DNA from: Rhodopseudomonas faecalis
GTDB lineage: Bacteria; Pseudomonadota; Alphaproteobacteria; Rhizobiales; Xanthobacteraceae
Assembly (NCBI RefSeq): GCF_003217325.1
Contig: NZ_QJTI01000002.1
Span: 1 to 64,000 of the forward strand
Direction of reading: 5' to 3'
Length of the DNA stretch: 64,000 nt
Positions 17,288 to 24,741 of the stretch are shown here, piece by piece. The notes beneath the pieces are model-generated. The model saw only the letters and a program-made list of their open reading frames with translations, was not told where the DNA came from and searched no databases. Every line of letters begins with the position of its first letter. Positions within the stretch are counted from its first letter, which is position 1. Position numbers and translations under genes: made by a program.

Positions 17288-17811
17288 GTGTTTCTAAGTT
17301 CCGGTCGTCACATCGTCCCAGCCGGCTGGCCGGTCCTGCCGCAGCAAGGAGCATGCAAGACGAGTACCGATTTCCTGCCGCGTAGTCCTCGCCGCGTGTT
17401 CCTCGCCATGTCGTCCGCGCAACTCAGTTAAGCGTCGACTACCGAGTTTTGTAACAGTGGTGATCGGGGGCGGCAACCGCGGCTGATCGCGCCATGCACA
17501 TCTGCTGCGCTGCAATAGCCGTGGCCTGCCGCCGCAGTCCGCAGCGCCGGCTACCTCATGACCGATTCTGAGTGAGTGCCGGTCTCAATGACCGATGGCG
17601 GCTTGGATCCACAGCCCGCGCCGCCCGGCGAAGCGAGCAGTGCGGCTTTGGTGGTATTTTGTTGCCGATTTTGGCAAATATGGTCAACAAATGGTTAAGC
17701 GTTAAGGTTAACAAAGCGTTACCATTGCCGCGCAGGGTTAACCTGCGGTTACCTTGGGCCCGCGTTTCCCGGAATAGTGAGTGGAGCGGCGCGGCCGACA
17801 GGAGAGCAGCC
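17288..17811. other. Divergent intergenic region between livH and a membrane-protein gene
   Basis: No gene is supported in these 524 bp. The livH-proximal half is ordinary GC-rich DNA. From about 17640 to 17760 the base composition turns AT-rich and carries several TTAA(C) motifs, described separately, which look like a promoter region for the rightward gene. Confidence 0.5.
17695..17743 (+). promoter_or_regulatory. Cluster of TTAA(C) motifs upstream of a membrane-protein gene
   Basis: TTAA occurs at 17695, 17702, 17708 (within GGTTAAC) and 17738 (within GGTTAACC), 69 to 117 bp before the ATG at 17812. GTTAAC half-sites are the core of the alphaproteobacterial CtrA site TTAA-N7-TTAA, but none of the spacings here is the classic N7. 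A binding or promoter function is inferred from base composition and motif density only. Confidence 0.35.
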
Positions 17812-18366
17812 ATGGAAACCAATCATTGGCGCATCAGCACCATTAACGGCGCTTTGCTGGCGGCTTACTTCGTTCCGGCCTGGGTGATCCCGGCGGGTCA
17901 GATCATCGTTTCGCCGGTGCAAGGCTTCTATGAGCGCCAGAGCGTGTCGGTGGCGCTGTTCGTCAACGACCATCTGCATCTGGCCGGACTCTATACCGTG
18001 CGCGCCGCCTGGCTGCTGGCACTCGCCAAGCTGACCGTGGTGGCGTTCTTTGCGGTGTTCGTGGTGCTGACCGCGCGCGCGTCGATCCGCAAGGCGCGCG
18101 GCGGCGAAGAGGCGCTGGGCTTTGCGCTCGGGATCGGCAGCCTGATCAGCTTCGCCAGCATGGTGATGGCGTCGTTGGTCGGCGAGCACGAGGCGCTGCG
18201 TTTGCACGCCACCGAGCTACTGCTGATGCTGGGCGGCATTTCGCTGATGGCGCTGGAGCCGCCGCTGCTCGCCAGCCGCGACGTGGTCGAGGACAACCTC
18301 CCGATCAACGTGTCGGCGAGCGCGTTCCAGGGCATGCACCCCGAACCGCAGCCGCACGCGGCCTGA
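17812..18366 (+). CDS. Hypothetical inner-membrane protein
   Basis: A 184-residue protein; start chosen at METNHWRIST because AGGAG lies 7 bp upstream, although the frame is open for 80 codons more. Four hydrophobic segments are visible: about 12-35 (LLAAYFVPAWVIPAG), 65-90 (LLALAKLTVVAFFAVFVVL), 103-123 (ALGIGSLISFASMVMASLV) and 132-148 (ATELLLMLGGISLMAL). A polar C-terminal tail contains His and Pro. I do not recognise the family. The short gene at 18461-18598 is convergent with it. Confidence 0.7.
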   Translation: METNHWRISTINGALLAAYFVPAWVIPAGQIIVSPVQGFYERQSVSVALFVNDHLHLAGLYTVRAAWLLALAKLTVVAFFAVFVVLTARASIRKARGGEEALGFALGIGSLISFASMVMASLVGEHEALRLHATELLLMLGGISLMALEPPLLASRDVVEDNLPINVSASAFQGMHPEPQPHAA

Positions 18367-18450
18367 CGTCGCGCACGGCTACTTGCTTCGGCGCAATCGA
18401 AACACCACGCCGCTTAAGATGGCTTGCGGAGATCCGCAGGCTGGCAGGCT

Positions 18451-18470
18451 GCGCCGCTGATCAGCGGCGC
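18451..18470 (-). terminator. Perfect 20-bp palindrome at the end of the 45-residue ORF
   Basis: GCGCCGCTGATCAGCGGCGC is fully self-complementary and contains the stop codon (18461-18463) of the small minus-strand ORF. It lies between two convergent genes. There is no T-run, so it may be a weak bidirectional terminator or an mRNA-end stabiliser. Confidence 0.4.
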
Positions 18471-18598
18471 GAACGCAGATGGCGGGCTTCGAGCTTGGCC
18501 AGGGCCAGGGTCGTTCCCATCAGCAGCACCGGAATGGTCAGTGCGGCGATGATGCACAGGAACGAGTTTAAGTCGTGAATGACGAGTCCGGTCGGCAT
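18461..18598 (-). CDS. Small single-helix membrane protein (45 residues)
   Basis: Read on the minus strand, a strong GGAGG lies 5 bp before an ATG opening a 45-residue frame that begins MPTGLVIHDLNSFLCIIAAL and continues with a hydrophobic TIPVLLMGTTLALA, then KLEARHLRSRR. That is one membrane helix of about 25 residues with a short N-terminus and a basic C-terminus (positive inside). The Shine-Dalgarno, the helix and the basic tail together support a real small gene; no family is recognised. A GTTAAC motif lies about 70 bp upstream (18668-18673), similar to those before the convergent gene at 17812. Confidence 0.6.
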   Translation of the reverse strand: MPTGLVIHDLNSFLCIIAALTIPVLLMGTTLALAKLEARHLRSRR

Positions 18599-18729
18599 GA
18601 TTGCCTCCGTAGGCTGACGCCGACACCAGATTGGTGGGCGCCTTCTACGGCGAGCTGAGCACCGAATGGTTAACAGCTTCTTGCCAGCGCCCCTTGTAGC
18701 ATTGCGAGGCGCTGCGCGTTCAAGCCGTT

Positions 18730-18784
18730 ACCGTACCTTGACCGTACCTTGACCGTACCTTGACCGTACCTTGACCGTACCTTG
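18730..18784. repeat. Five exact tandem copies of an 11-bp unit
   Basis: ACCGTACCTTG is repeated five times without a mismatch, ending 1 bp before the stop codon of the enol-lactonase gene on the minus strand. The unit length is not a multiple of three and the array is outside the coding sequence. Perfect identity suggests recent expansion by slippage. Confidence 0.95.
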
Positions 18785-18785
18785 G

Positions 18786-19565
18786 CTAGCGCTGCGTCAG
18801 GAAGCCGATCACCACATCGACGAAAGCATGCGGCTGTTCGATGTTGGAAATATGCGCGGCATCGAGCAGTGTCATCGACGCGCCGGGGATGCGGCTGCGC
18901 ATGAATTCGGCGGAGGCAACCGGCGTCGAATTGTCGTGGCGCCCCGCGATCACCAGCGTGCGCTTGTCGATCTTGGGCAAAAGCTCGCGATGATCAAGCG
19001 TGCTCAGCGCCTCGCAGCAGCCGATATAGCCCTCGACCGGGGTGGCGAGCAGCATCGCCTTGAGATTGGCGGTGGCCTGCGGCTCGCGCTCGCGAAAATC
19101 CTCGGTCAGCCAGTTGTTGATCACGGTGTCGGCGATCGCCGCGATGCCGCCGTCACGCACCAGCGGGATGCGGTTCTTCATCGGGGCCGGATCGGGATAG
19201 TAACAAGTGGTGTTGGCGAGGATCAGCCGGTCGATGCGCTCCGGGGCATTGGCAGCCAGCCATTGCCCGACCATGCCGCCCATCGACAGCCCGCACCAAT
19301 GCACCTTGTCGATATTGAGATCGTCGAGAATGGCGAGGGCATCGCGCCCGAACCGTTCAAACGAGTAAGGGCCGGTGACCTGCGACTTGCCGTGGCCGCG
19401 GCGATCGTAACGCACCACGCGGAACAGCTGCGTCAGCGCCTTCATCTGCGGTTGCCACATCTCGAGCCGGCAGCCGAGCGAGTTCGACAGCATCAGCGTC
19501 GGGGCGCCATCACGGCCCTCGACCGAAACGTTGAGAAGGCAACCGTCGGCATCGATCAGGGGCAT
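18786..19565 (-). CDS. pcaD: 3-oxoadipate enol-lactonase-like alpha/beta hydrolase
   Basis: A 259-residue alpha/beta hydrolase matching PcaD, which opens 3-oxoadipate enol-lactone in the protocatechuate branch of the beta-ketoadipate pathway. Nucleophile Ser in WCGLSMGGMVGQWL, acid Asp in GRHDNSTP and His in DAAHISNIEQP; the N-terminal LSNSLGCRLEMW is typical of PcaD. Start at MPLIDADG, preceded by GGAG; 89 upstream in-frame codons are discarded. No other pca genes are nearby, so it may be a paralogue with a related lactonase role. The gene stops right at the 11-bp tandem array. Confidence 0.8.
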   Translation of the reverse strand: MPLIDADGCLLNVSVEGRDGAPTLMLSNSLGCRLEMWQPQMKALTQLFRVVRYDRRGHGKSQVTGPYSFERFGRDALAILDDLNIDKVHWCGLSMGGMVGQWLAANAPERIDRLILANTTCYYPDPAPMKNRIPLVRDGGIAAIADTVINNWLTEDFREREPQATANLKAMLLATPVEGYIGCCEALSTLDHRELLPKIDKRTLVIAGRHDNSTPVASAEFMRSRIPGASMTLLDAAHISNIEQPHAFVDVVIGFLTQR

Positions 19566-19831
19566 TGGGGCTCTCCAGGTCGCAGGCGCTGGCTGACGGA
19601 GCGGTCCGATCGCCCGCGGCGCAGCCGGTGGAGCATAGCCGCCGCGCTGCTGCGGACAACGGGCGCTATCAAAGCTGCGGCCAGCGGCGCGGCGATCCCC
19701 GGCCATCGGTCGTGCTTGTTTGCCGCGATGCGGCATTGACGTGATTCTGCCAAGCTTTTTCTTTTCCGGAAGGCATGCTTTACTTGGGTAACAGTCGCCG
19801 AAAAAAGGCGGCGATCCCAGGGAGGATTGCA

Positions 19832-20287
19832 ATGACGATGACGATGAGCGGCGAGGTGCGGCTTATCGGATCGCCGGAGCTGGTCTGGACCAAGCTCAAC
19901 GATCCAGAGGTGCTGAAAGCCTGCATTCCCGGCTGTGAGGAACTGGAGCGGACTGAGGACGACAGCGGCTTTCGCGCGGTCGCCAAGCTCAAGGTCGGCC
20001 CGGTGTCGGCGCGCTTCAAAGGCAAAGTCATCCTGTCCGATCTCGACCCGCCCAAAGCCTACAAGATCACCGGGGAAGGCGAGGGTGGCGTTGCCGGTTT
20101 CGCCAAAGGCGGCGCCACGGTCGGACTATCCGATCACGAGGGCGGCACGCTACTGTCCTACAATGTCGAAGCCCATATCGGCGGCAAGCTGGCGCAGCTC
20201 GGCCAGCGTCTCATCAATGGTTCGGCGAAGAAACTCGCCGATGAGTTCTTCGCTAATTTCAGCAAGGCGGTGCAGCCGCAAACCTGA
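19832..20287 (+). CDS. coxG: CoxG-like SRPBCC protein
   Basis: A 151-residue protein of the CoxG (carbon monoxide dehydrogenase subunit G) family, with an SRPBCC/START-like fold. Recognised by GEVRLIGSPELVWTKLNDPEVLKACIPGCEEL, the GPVSARFKGKV strand and the C-terminal GQRLINGSAKKLADEFF. CoxG is thought to help anchor CO dehydrogenase to the membrane; homologues also accompany other xanthine-oxidase-family enzymes. The ATG follows GGAGG by 6 bp, fixing the start. It heads the cox-like cluster, 168 bp before coxS. Confidence 0.88.
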   Translation: MTMTMSGEVRLIGSPELVWTKLNDPEVLKACIPGCEELERTEDDSGFRAVAKLKVGPVSARFKGKVILSDLDPPKAYKITGEGEGGVAGFAKGGATVGLSDHEGGTLLSYNVEAHIGGKLAQLGQRLINGSAKKLADEFFANFSKAVQPQT

Positions 20288-20455
20288 AGAGACGGAGGGC
20301 CGCTGCTCATGAACACCGGCCGCCGCACGGCACCGCACTCGCGCGCGGTGCTGCACATGGTTGGCCTTCACGTACGTGCTGCGCCGTCGCCGCGGCGCAG
20401 TCCATCCTTCGCCGTCCTTGCGTCGCCCATGGCGGCGCCGACTTAGAGAACACCG

Positions 20456-20941
20456 ATGGCCAAAATTTCCCTCACCGTGAATGGTCGGGCGGTCACCGCC
20501 AATGTCGATCCGCGCACGCTGCTGGTGCAGTTTCTGCGCGAGCAGTTGCGGCTGACCGGCAGCCATGTCGGCTGCGACACCTCGCAATGCGGCGCCTGCG
20601 TGGTGCATCTCGACGGCAAGGCAGTGAAGTCCTGCACCACGCTGGCGGTGATGGCCGATGGTCACGAGGTCGTCACCATCGAAGGGCTGGCGCCGGATGG
20701 CGCGGCGCTGCATCCGATGCAGCAGGCGTTTTACGAACATCACGGCCTGCAATGCGGTTACTGCACGCCGGGCATGATCATGACCGCGGTCGATCTGGTG
20801 CAGCGCAAGGGCCACGAACTGTCGGAGCAAACGATCCGCGATGAGCTGGAAGGCAATCTGTGCCGCTGCACCGGCTATCAGAACATCGTGATGGCGATTG
20901 CCGCCGGCGCCAAGGCGATGGCGCCGCGCGGTGCTGCGTAG
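20456..20941 (+). CDS. coxS: Small [2Fe-2S] subunit of a CO-dehydrogenase/xanthine-oxidase-family enzyme
   Basis: A 161-residue iron-sulfur subunit with both clusters complete. A plant-type ferredoxin domain carries Cys40, 45, 48 and 60 ([12 protein letters not shown]...SC) and an all-helical domain carries Cys100, 103, 136 and 138 (CGYCTPGM...CRCTG). It passes electrons from the molybdenum site in the large subunit to FAD in the medium subunit. Form II CODH operons run S-L-M; here the large-subunit gene that should follow is missing and coxM starts 42 bp later. Confidence 0.93.
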   Translation: MAKISLTVNGRAVTANVDPRTLLVQFLREQLRLTGSHVGCDTSQCGACVVHLDGKAVKSCTTLAVMADGHEVVTIEGLAPDGAALHPMQQAFYEHHGLQCGYCTPGMIMTAVDLVQRKGHELSEQTIRDELEGNLCRCTGYQNIVMAIAAGAKAMAPRGAA

Positions 20942-20983
20942 CAAGGCGCCAACAACTCGATCCGGCCGAGCGAAAGGAGCCGC

Positions 20984-21832
20984 ATGTACCCGTTCAAATA
21001 TCATCGTCCGGCGACCGTGCGGCAGGCGGCGAACTTGCTCGCCAAGCATGAGGAAGCGCGGCCGATCGCCGGCGGCCATACGTTGCTGCCGGTGATGAAG
21101 CAGCGTCTGGCCGCACCGCCGCATCTGGTCGATCTGTCGCATATCGAAGGGCTCGGCGAGATCGCAATGCAGGGCCGCGCGCTGACGATCGGCGCCGCTG
21201 CCACGCATGCCGAAGTGGCCGCGTCGGACACGGTGCAGGCGGCGATCCCCGCGCTGGCGGAACTGGCGGCCGAGATCGGCGATCCCGCGGTGCGCCACAG
21301 GGGCACGATCGGCGGCTCGCTCGCTAATAACGACCCGGCCGCGGACTACGCGGCCGCGGCGCTGGCGCTCGGCGCCACCATCGTCACCAGCAAGCGCCGC
21401 CTGAAAGCGGATCAGTTCTTCCAGGGGCTGTTCACCACCGCGCTCGATCCGGACGAGATCATCACCAAGATCATGCTGCCGGTGCCGAAGAAGGCCGCCT
21501 ATTGCAAGTTCCGCAATCCAGCGTCGCGCTATGCGCTGGTTGGGGTGTTCGTCGCCAAGCGGCCGTCTGACGTGCGCGTTGCGGTCACCGGCGCTGGCGC
21601 CGACGGCGTATTCCGGCTGAGCGCGGCCGAGGCGGCGTTGCAGAAGCGCTTTCATCCAAAAATGCTGGGCGGCCTGCATGTGGCGGCGGATGGCCTGACC
21701 AGCGATCTACACGGCAGCGCGACCTATCGCGCGCATCTGATCGCGGTGCTGACGCGGCGCGCGGTCGAGGCGGCGCAGGCGCGGCCTGACAAAGTAGCTG
21801 CGCAGCCCGCGGCGCTGGAGCCGGCGTCATGA
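20984..21832 (+). CDS. coxM: Medium FAD subunit of a CO-dehydrogenase/xanthine-oxidase-family enzyme
   Basis: A 282-residue FAD subunit. The two pyrophosphate-binding motifs are intact, AGGHTLLP (29-36) and TIGGSLANNDPAAD (108-121), as is the CO_deh_flav C-terminal region. A clear AAAGGAG lies 7 bp before the ATG. Its stop overlaps the coxD start by 4 bp. With coxS it could only form the electron-transfer part of an enzyme: no 750-800-residue molybdenum subunit is encoded anywhere in the window. Confidence 0.93.
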   Translation: MYPFKYHRPATVRQAANLLAKHEEARPIAGGHTLLPVMKQRLAAPPHLVDLSHIEGLGEIAMQGRALTIGAAATHAEVAASDTVQAAIPALAELAAEIGDPAVRHRGTIGGSLANNDPAADYAAAALALGATIVTSKRRLKADQFFQGLFTTALDPDEIITKIMLPVPKKAAYCKFRNPASRYALVGVFVAKRPSDVRVAVTGAGADGVFRLSAAEAALQKRFHPKMLGGLHVAADGLTSDLHGSATYRAHLIAVLTRRAVEAAQARPDKVAAQPAALEPAS

Positions 21833-22746
21833 CCAGCGCTGCCCCGCCTGCCTTGCTGCCGGCTTCGGTCGATGCCACCTTGGCGCTGCTGACGGCCAAT
21901 GGCTATCTTGCCGAACGCGCGCTCGCCACCGTGACGTTTCTGGCGCTGCGCATGGGACGGCCGCTGTTTCTGGAAGGCGAGGCCGGGGTCGGCAAGACCG
22001 AGATCGCCAAGGTGCTGGCCGCCGCGCTCGGCCGCCGCTTGATCCGGCTGCAATGCTATGAAGGGCTCGACATCGCGTCTGCGGTCTATGAGTGGAACAC
22101 CGCGGCGCAGATGATCGCGATCCGGCTTGCGGAAGCAGCGGGCGACACCGATCGCGACCGGCTCGCCGCCGATATTTTTGCCGAGCGCTATCTGATCAAG
22201 CGGCCATTGCTGCAAGCGCTGGAGCCGGAGGTCAGCGGCGCGCCGGTGCTGCTGATCGATGAGCTCGACCGCGCCGACGAGGCCTTTGAGGCCTATCTGC
22301 TCGAAGTGCTGTCCGATTTTCAGGTGACGATACCGGAGTTCGGCACCATCGCGGCGCCGCACCCGCCGATCGTGATCGTCACTTCCAATCGCACCCGCGA
22401 GATTCATGACGCGCTCAAGCGGCGCTGCCTGTATCACTGGGTCGATTATCCGAGCGCCGAGCGCGAATTGGCGATCGTCAAATCGAAGGTGCCGGGCATT
22501 TCCGCGGCGCTGTCGGCGCAGGTGGTGGCGTTCGTGCAGGCGCTGCGCGCGCAGGATTTTTACAAATCGCCCGGCGTTGCCGAAACGCTCGATTGGGCGA
22601 CCGCGCTCACCGAACTCGACGCCCGCAGCCTGACGCCGCAACTGGTCGGCGATACGCTCGGCGCGCTGTTGAAATATCAGGACGACATCGCCCGCATGCA
22701 GGGCGATACCATGCAGAAGCTGGTGAAGGAGGCGACGGCGCAATAG
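21829..22746 (+). CDS. coxD: CoxD-like MoxR-family AAA+ ATPase
   Basis: A 305-residue AAA+ ATPase with Walker A GEAGVGKT (50-57), Walker B VLLIDELDRAD and the sensor/arginine region VTSNRTREIHDALKRRC. CoxD of Oligotropha is a chaperone-like ATPase needed to mature the [CuSMoO2] active site of CO dehydrogenase, working with the von Willebrand protein CoxE. Overlap with coxM is ATGA. Downstream, 411 bp of repeats separate it from coxE. Confidence 0.9.
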   Translation: MTSAAPPALLPASVDATLALLTANGYLAERALATVTFLALRMGRPLFLEGEAGVGKTEIAKVLAAALGRRLIRLQCYEGLDIASAVYEWNTAAQMIAIRLAEAAGDTDRDRLAADIFAERYLIKRPLLQALEPEVSGAPVLLIDELDRADEAFEAYLLEVLSDFQVTIPEFGTIAAPHPPIVIVTSNRTREIHDALKRRCLYHWVDYPSAERELAIVKSKVPGISAALSAQVVAFVQALRAQDFYKSPGVAETLDWATALTELDARSLTPQLVGDTLGALLKYQDDIARMQGDTMQKLVKEATAQ

Positions 22747-22814
22747 CTGAGGCGGCGTGGGCGTTCTCCCGCGCCGATGCGAAGCCACGATGCTCACCAA
22801 GCAGGCGGCCTGCT

Positions 22815-22960
22815 CCCTCTCCCCGCTTGCGGGGAGAGGGCTGGGGTGAGGGGGCGTTTCGATTTGTCGCAGCCGCTCGCCTGTGCGGAAGCGCCCCCTC
22901 ACCCGATCCGACTTCGCTGCGCTCCGCCGGATCGACCTCTCCCCGCAAGCGGGGAGAGGT
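22815..22960. repeat. Family B repeat copy inside the cox cluster
   Basis: CCCTCTCCCCGCTTGCGGGG at the left and CCTCTCCCCGCAAGCGGGG at the right, each a small hairpin of its own, with GGGTGAGGGGGCG and CGCCCCCTCACCC as inner arms. It lies between coxD and coxE, which are otherwise expected to be cotranscribed. Confidence 0.85.
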
Positions 22961-23020
22961 GAGCAAGGCCGTGCGCGTAGAAGGGCGGTGCGCAGCGACA
23001 GGTGCACTCGCCACAAGCTC

Positions 23021-23124
23021 GTCATTCCGGAGCGCGAGCGATAGCTCGCGAACCCGGAATCTGGATGCGGCATAGACGATCGAGGTTCCGGGTTCGCACC
23101 TTCGGTGCGCCCCGGAATCACGAA
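23021..23124. repeat. Dispersed palindromic repeat, family D, inside the cox cluster
   Basis: TCATTCCGGAGCGCGAGCG at the left is answered by GGTGCGCCCCGGAATCACGA at the right, with inner GCGAACCCGGAATCTGGA and GAGGTTCCGGGTTCGCAC arms. It directly follows the family B copy, and the two fill nearly all of 22747-23157. Elements of this kind are common in Bradyrhizobium-like genomes. Confidence 0.75.
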
Positions 23125-23157
23125 TTAACAGATGGCGCAAGCAGCGCTGAGTGAGGT

Positions 23158-24390
23158 GTGGACCGTATCAAAATGCAGCGTATCCCGACCGGAATGATCG
23201 ACCACCTCAATCCGCCGACCGGCATGATGGCCGACAATGTGGTCGGCTTCGCGCGCGCGTTGCGGGCGGCGGGATTGCCGGTCGGGCCCGGTGCGGTGAT
23301 CGACGCGCTGCAGGCGCTGCAACTGATCGATGTCGGCTGCCGTGCCGATGTCTATGCGACGCTGCAATCAATCTTCGTCAAGCGCCACGAACATGTGCTG
23401 ATTTTCGCGCAGGCCTTTGAACTGTTCTTCCGCGCCGCCGAGGAATGGCAGCACATGCTGGATTCGATCCCGCTGCCCGATCACGCCAAGAAGAAGCCGC
23501 CGCCAGCGTCGCGCCGCGTGCAGGAGGCGTTGGCGCAGGCCAGCCAAGCGATCGACAAGGCGGAGGAGCAGCAGGAACTGCGGCTGTCGGTGTCTGATCA
23601 TGAAGTGCTGCAGAAGAAGGATTTTGCGCAGATGAGCGCGGCCGAGATCGCCGAGGTGACGCGCGCGATCGCCAAGATGCGGTTGCCGCAGGCCGAGCTG
23701 CGCACGCGCCGCCAGGCGCCCGACCGGCACGGCCGGCGGCTCGATCTGCGCCGCACGCTACGCGCGTCGCTGCGCGCCGGCGGCGAGATCGTCGATATCC
23801 GCAAGCTCGGCCCGCTCGACAAGCCATCGCCGATCGTGGCGCTGCTCGATATTTCCGGCTCGATGAGCGAATACACGCGGCTGTTCCTGCATTTCCTGCA
23901 CGCCATCACCGATGATCGCAAACGGGTCTCGACCTTTCTGTTCGGCACAAGGCTGACCAATGTCACCCGCGCGCTGCGCGCCCGCGATCCGGACGACGCG
24001 CTGCAAAGCTGCACCGCCGCGGTCGAGGACTGGGCCGGCGGCACGCGCATCTCGGCCTCGCTGCACGCCTTCAACAAGTTGTGGAGCCGGCGCGTGCTCG
24101 GCCAGGGCGCGATCGTGCTGCTGATTTCCGACGGGCTGGAACGCGACGCCGACGGCCAACTGGCATTCGAGATCGACCGGCTACATCGCTCGTGCCGGCG
24201 GCTGATCTGGCTCAATCCGCTGCTGCGCTATGCCGGCTTTGAAGCCAAGGCGCAGGGCATCAAAATGATGCTGCCGCACGTTGACGAATTTCGCCCAGTG
24301 CATAACCTCACCTCGATGCACGCGCTGGTCGAGGCGCTGTCCGCGCCGCCGCCGCCGCATCACCGCACGCTGATCCGATCGGCGGCTTAA
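23158..24390 (+). CDS. coxE: CoxE-like von Willebrand factor A domain protein
   Basis: About 410 residues. A helical N-terminal half is followed by a VWA domain with the MIDAS motif in LLDISGSMSEYTR (about 231-243), the RRTLRAS region before it and LLISDGLERDAD after it. CoxE works with the CoxD ATPase in maturing the molybdenum-copper site of CO dehydrogenase. The first possible start is a GTG at 23158; ATG codons follow at 23173 and 23194, and none has a convincing ribosome-binding site at the right distance. Start uncertain by up to about 22 residues. Confidence 0.88.
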   Translation: MDRIKMQRIPTGMIDHLNPPTGMMADNVVGFARALRAAGLPVGPGAVIDALQALQLIDVGCRADVYATLQSIFVKRHEHVLIFAQAFELFFRAAEEWQHMLDSIPLPDHAKKKPPPASRRVQEALAQASQAIDKAEEQQELRLSVSDHEVLQKKDFAQMSAAEIAEVTRAIAKMRLPQAELRTRRQAPDRHGRRLDLRRTLRASLRAGGEIVDIRKLGPLDKPSPIVALLDISGSMSEYTRLFLHFLHAITDDRKRVSTFLFGTRLTNVTRALRARDPDDALQSCTAAVEDWAGGTRISASLHAFNKLWSRRVLGQGAIVLLISDGLERDADGQLAFEIDRLHRSCRRLIWLNPLLRYAGFEAKAQGIKMMLPHVDEFRPVHNLTSMHALVEALSAPPPPHHRTLIRSAA

Positions 24391-24402
24391 GGGACGACGC
24401 CC

Positions 24403-24741
24403 ATGCCAAGCACGCTCGATCGCGACGACGACATTCTGCAGGCCGCGCAGCAATGGCACCAGGCCGGGCGCGGCGTGGCGCTTGCCACCGTGGTCGAAAC
24501 CTGGGGCTCGGCGCCGCGGCCGGCCGGCTCCAGTTTGGTGATCAATGATGAGGGTGTGTTTCTCGGCTCGGTGTCGGGCGGCTGTGTCGAAGGCGCGGTG
24601 GTCACCGAAGCGCTGGAGGTGATCAGCAGCGGCACGCCAAAACTCTTGGAATTCGGCGTTGCCGACGAAACCGCCTGGCAGGTCGGGCTGTCCTGCGGCG
24701 GCACCATTCGCGTATTCGTGGAAAAGGTCGGCGCGCCGTGA
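24403..24741 (+). CDS. XdhC/CoxI family protein, N-terminal domain as a separate gene
   Basis: A 112-residue protein covering only the XdhC_CoxI N-terminal domain: VALATVVETWGSAPRPAGSSLV, then the conserved VSGGCVEGAV and FGVADETAWQVGLSCGGTIRVFVE. XdhC proteins bind molybdenum cofactor and promote its sulfuration before insertion into xanthine-oxidase-family enzymes. The second half is encoded by the next gene, which starts at an overlapping GTGA. In many genomes both domains form one protein of 250-350 residues; split forms are also known. Confidence 0.85.
   Translation: MPSTLDRDDDILQAAQQWHQAGRGVALATVVETWGSAPRPAGSSLVINDEGVFLGSVSGGCVEGAVVTEALEVISSGTPKLLEFGVADETAWQVGLSCGGTIRVFVEKVGAP

Noticed and set aside
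18730-18784. Regularly repeated units considered as a CRISPR array
   Set aside because: Units are 11 bp and contiguous, without spacers. The same holds for the 15-bp array at 39120-39179. No cas gene is present.
20150-21679. A 509-codon minus-strand open frame across coxS and coxM, considered as a possible missing subunit
   Set aside because: It is the antisense of two clear genes, with composition typical of the opposite strand of GC-rich coding DNA and none of the motifs of a molybdenum subunit.
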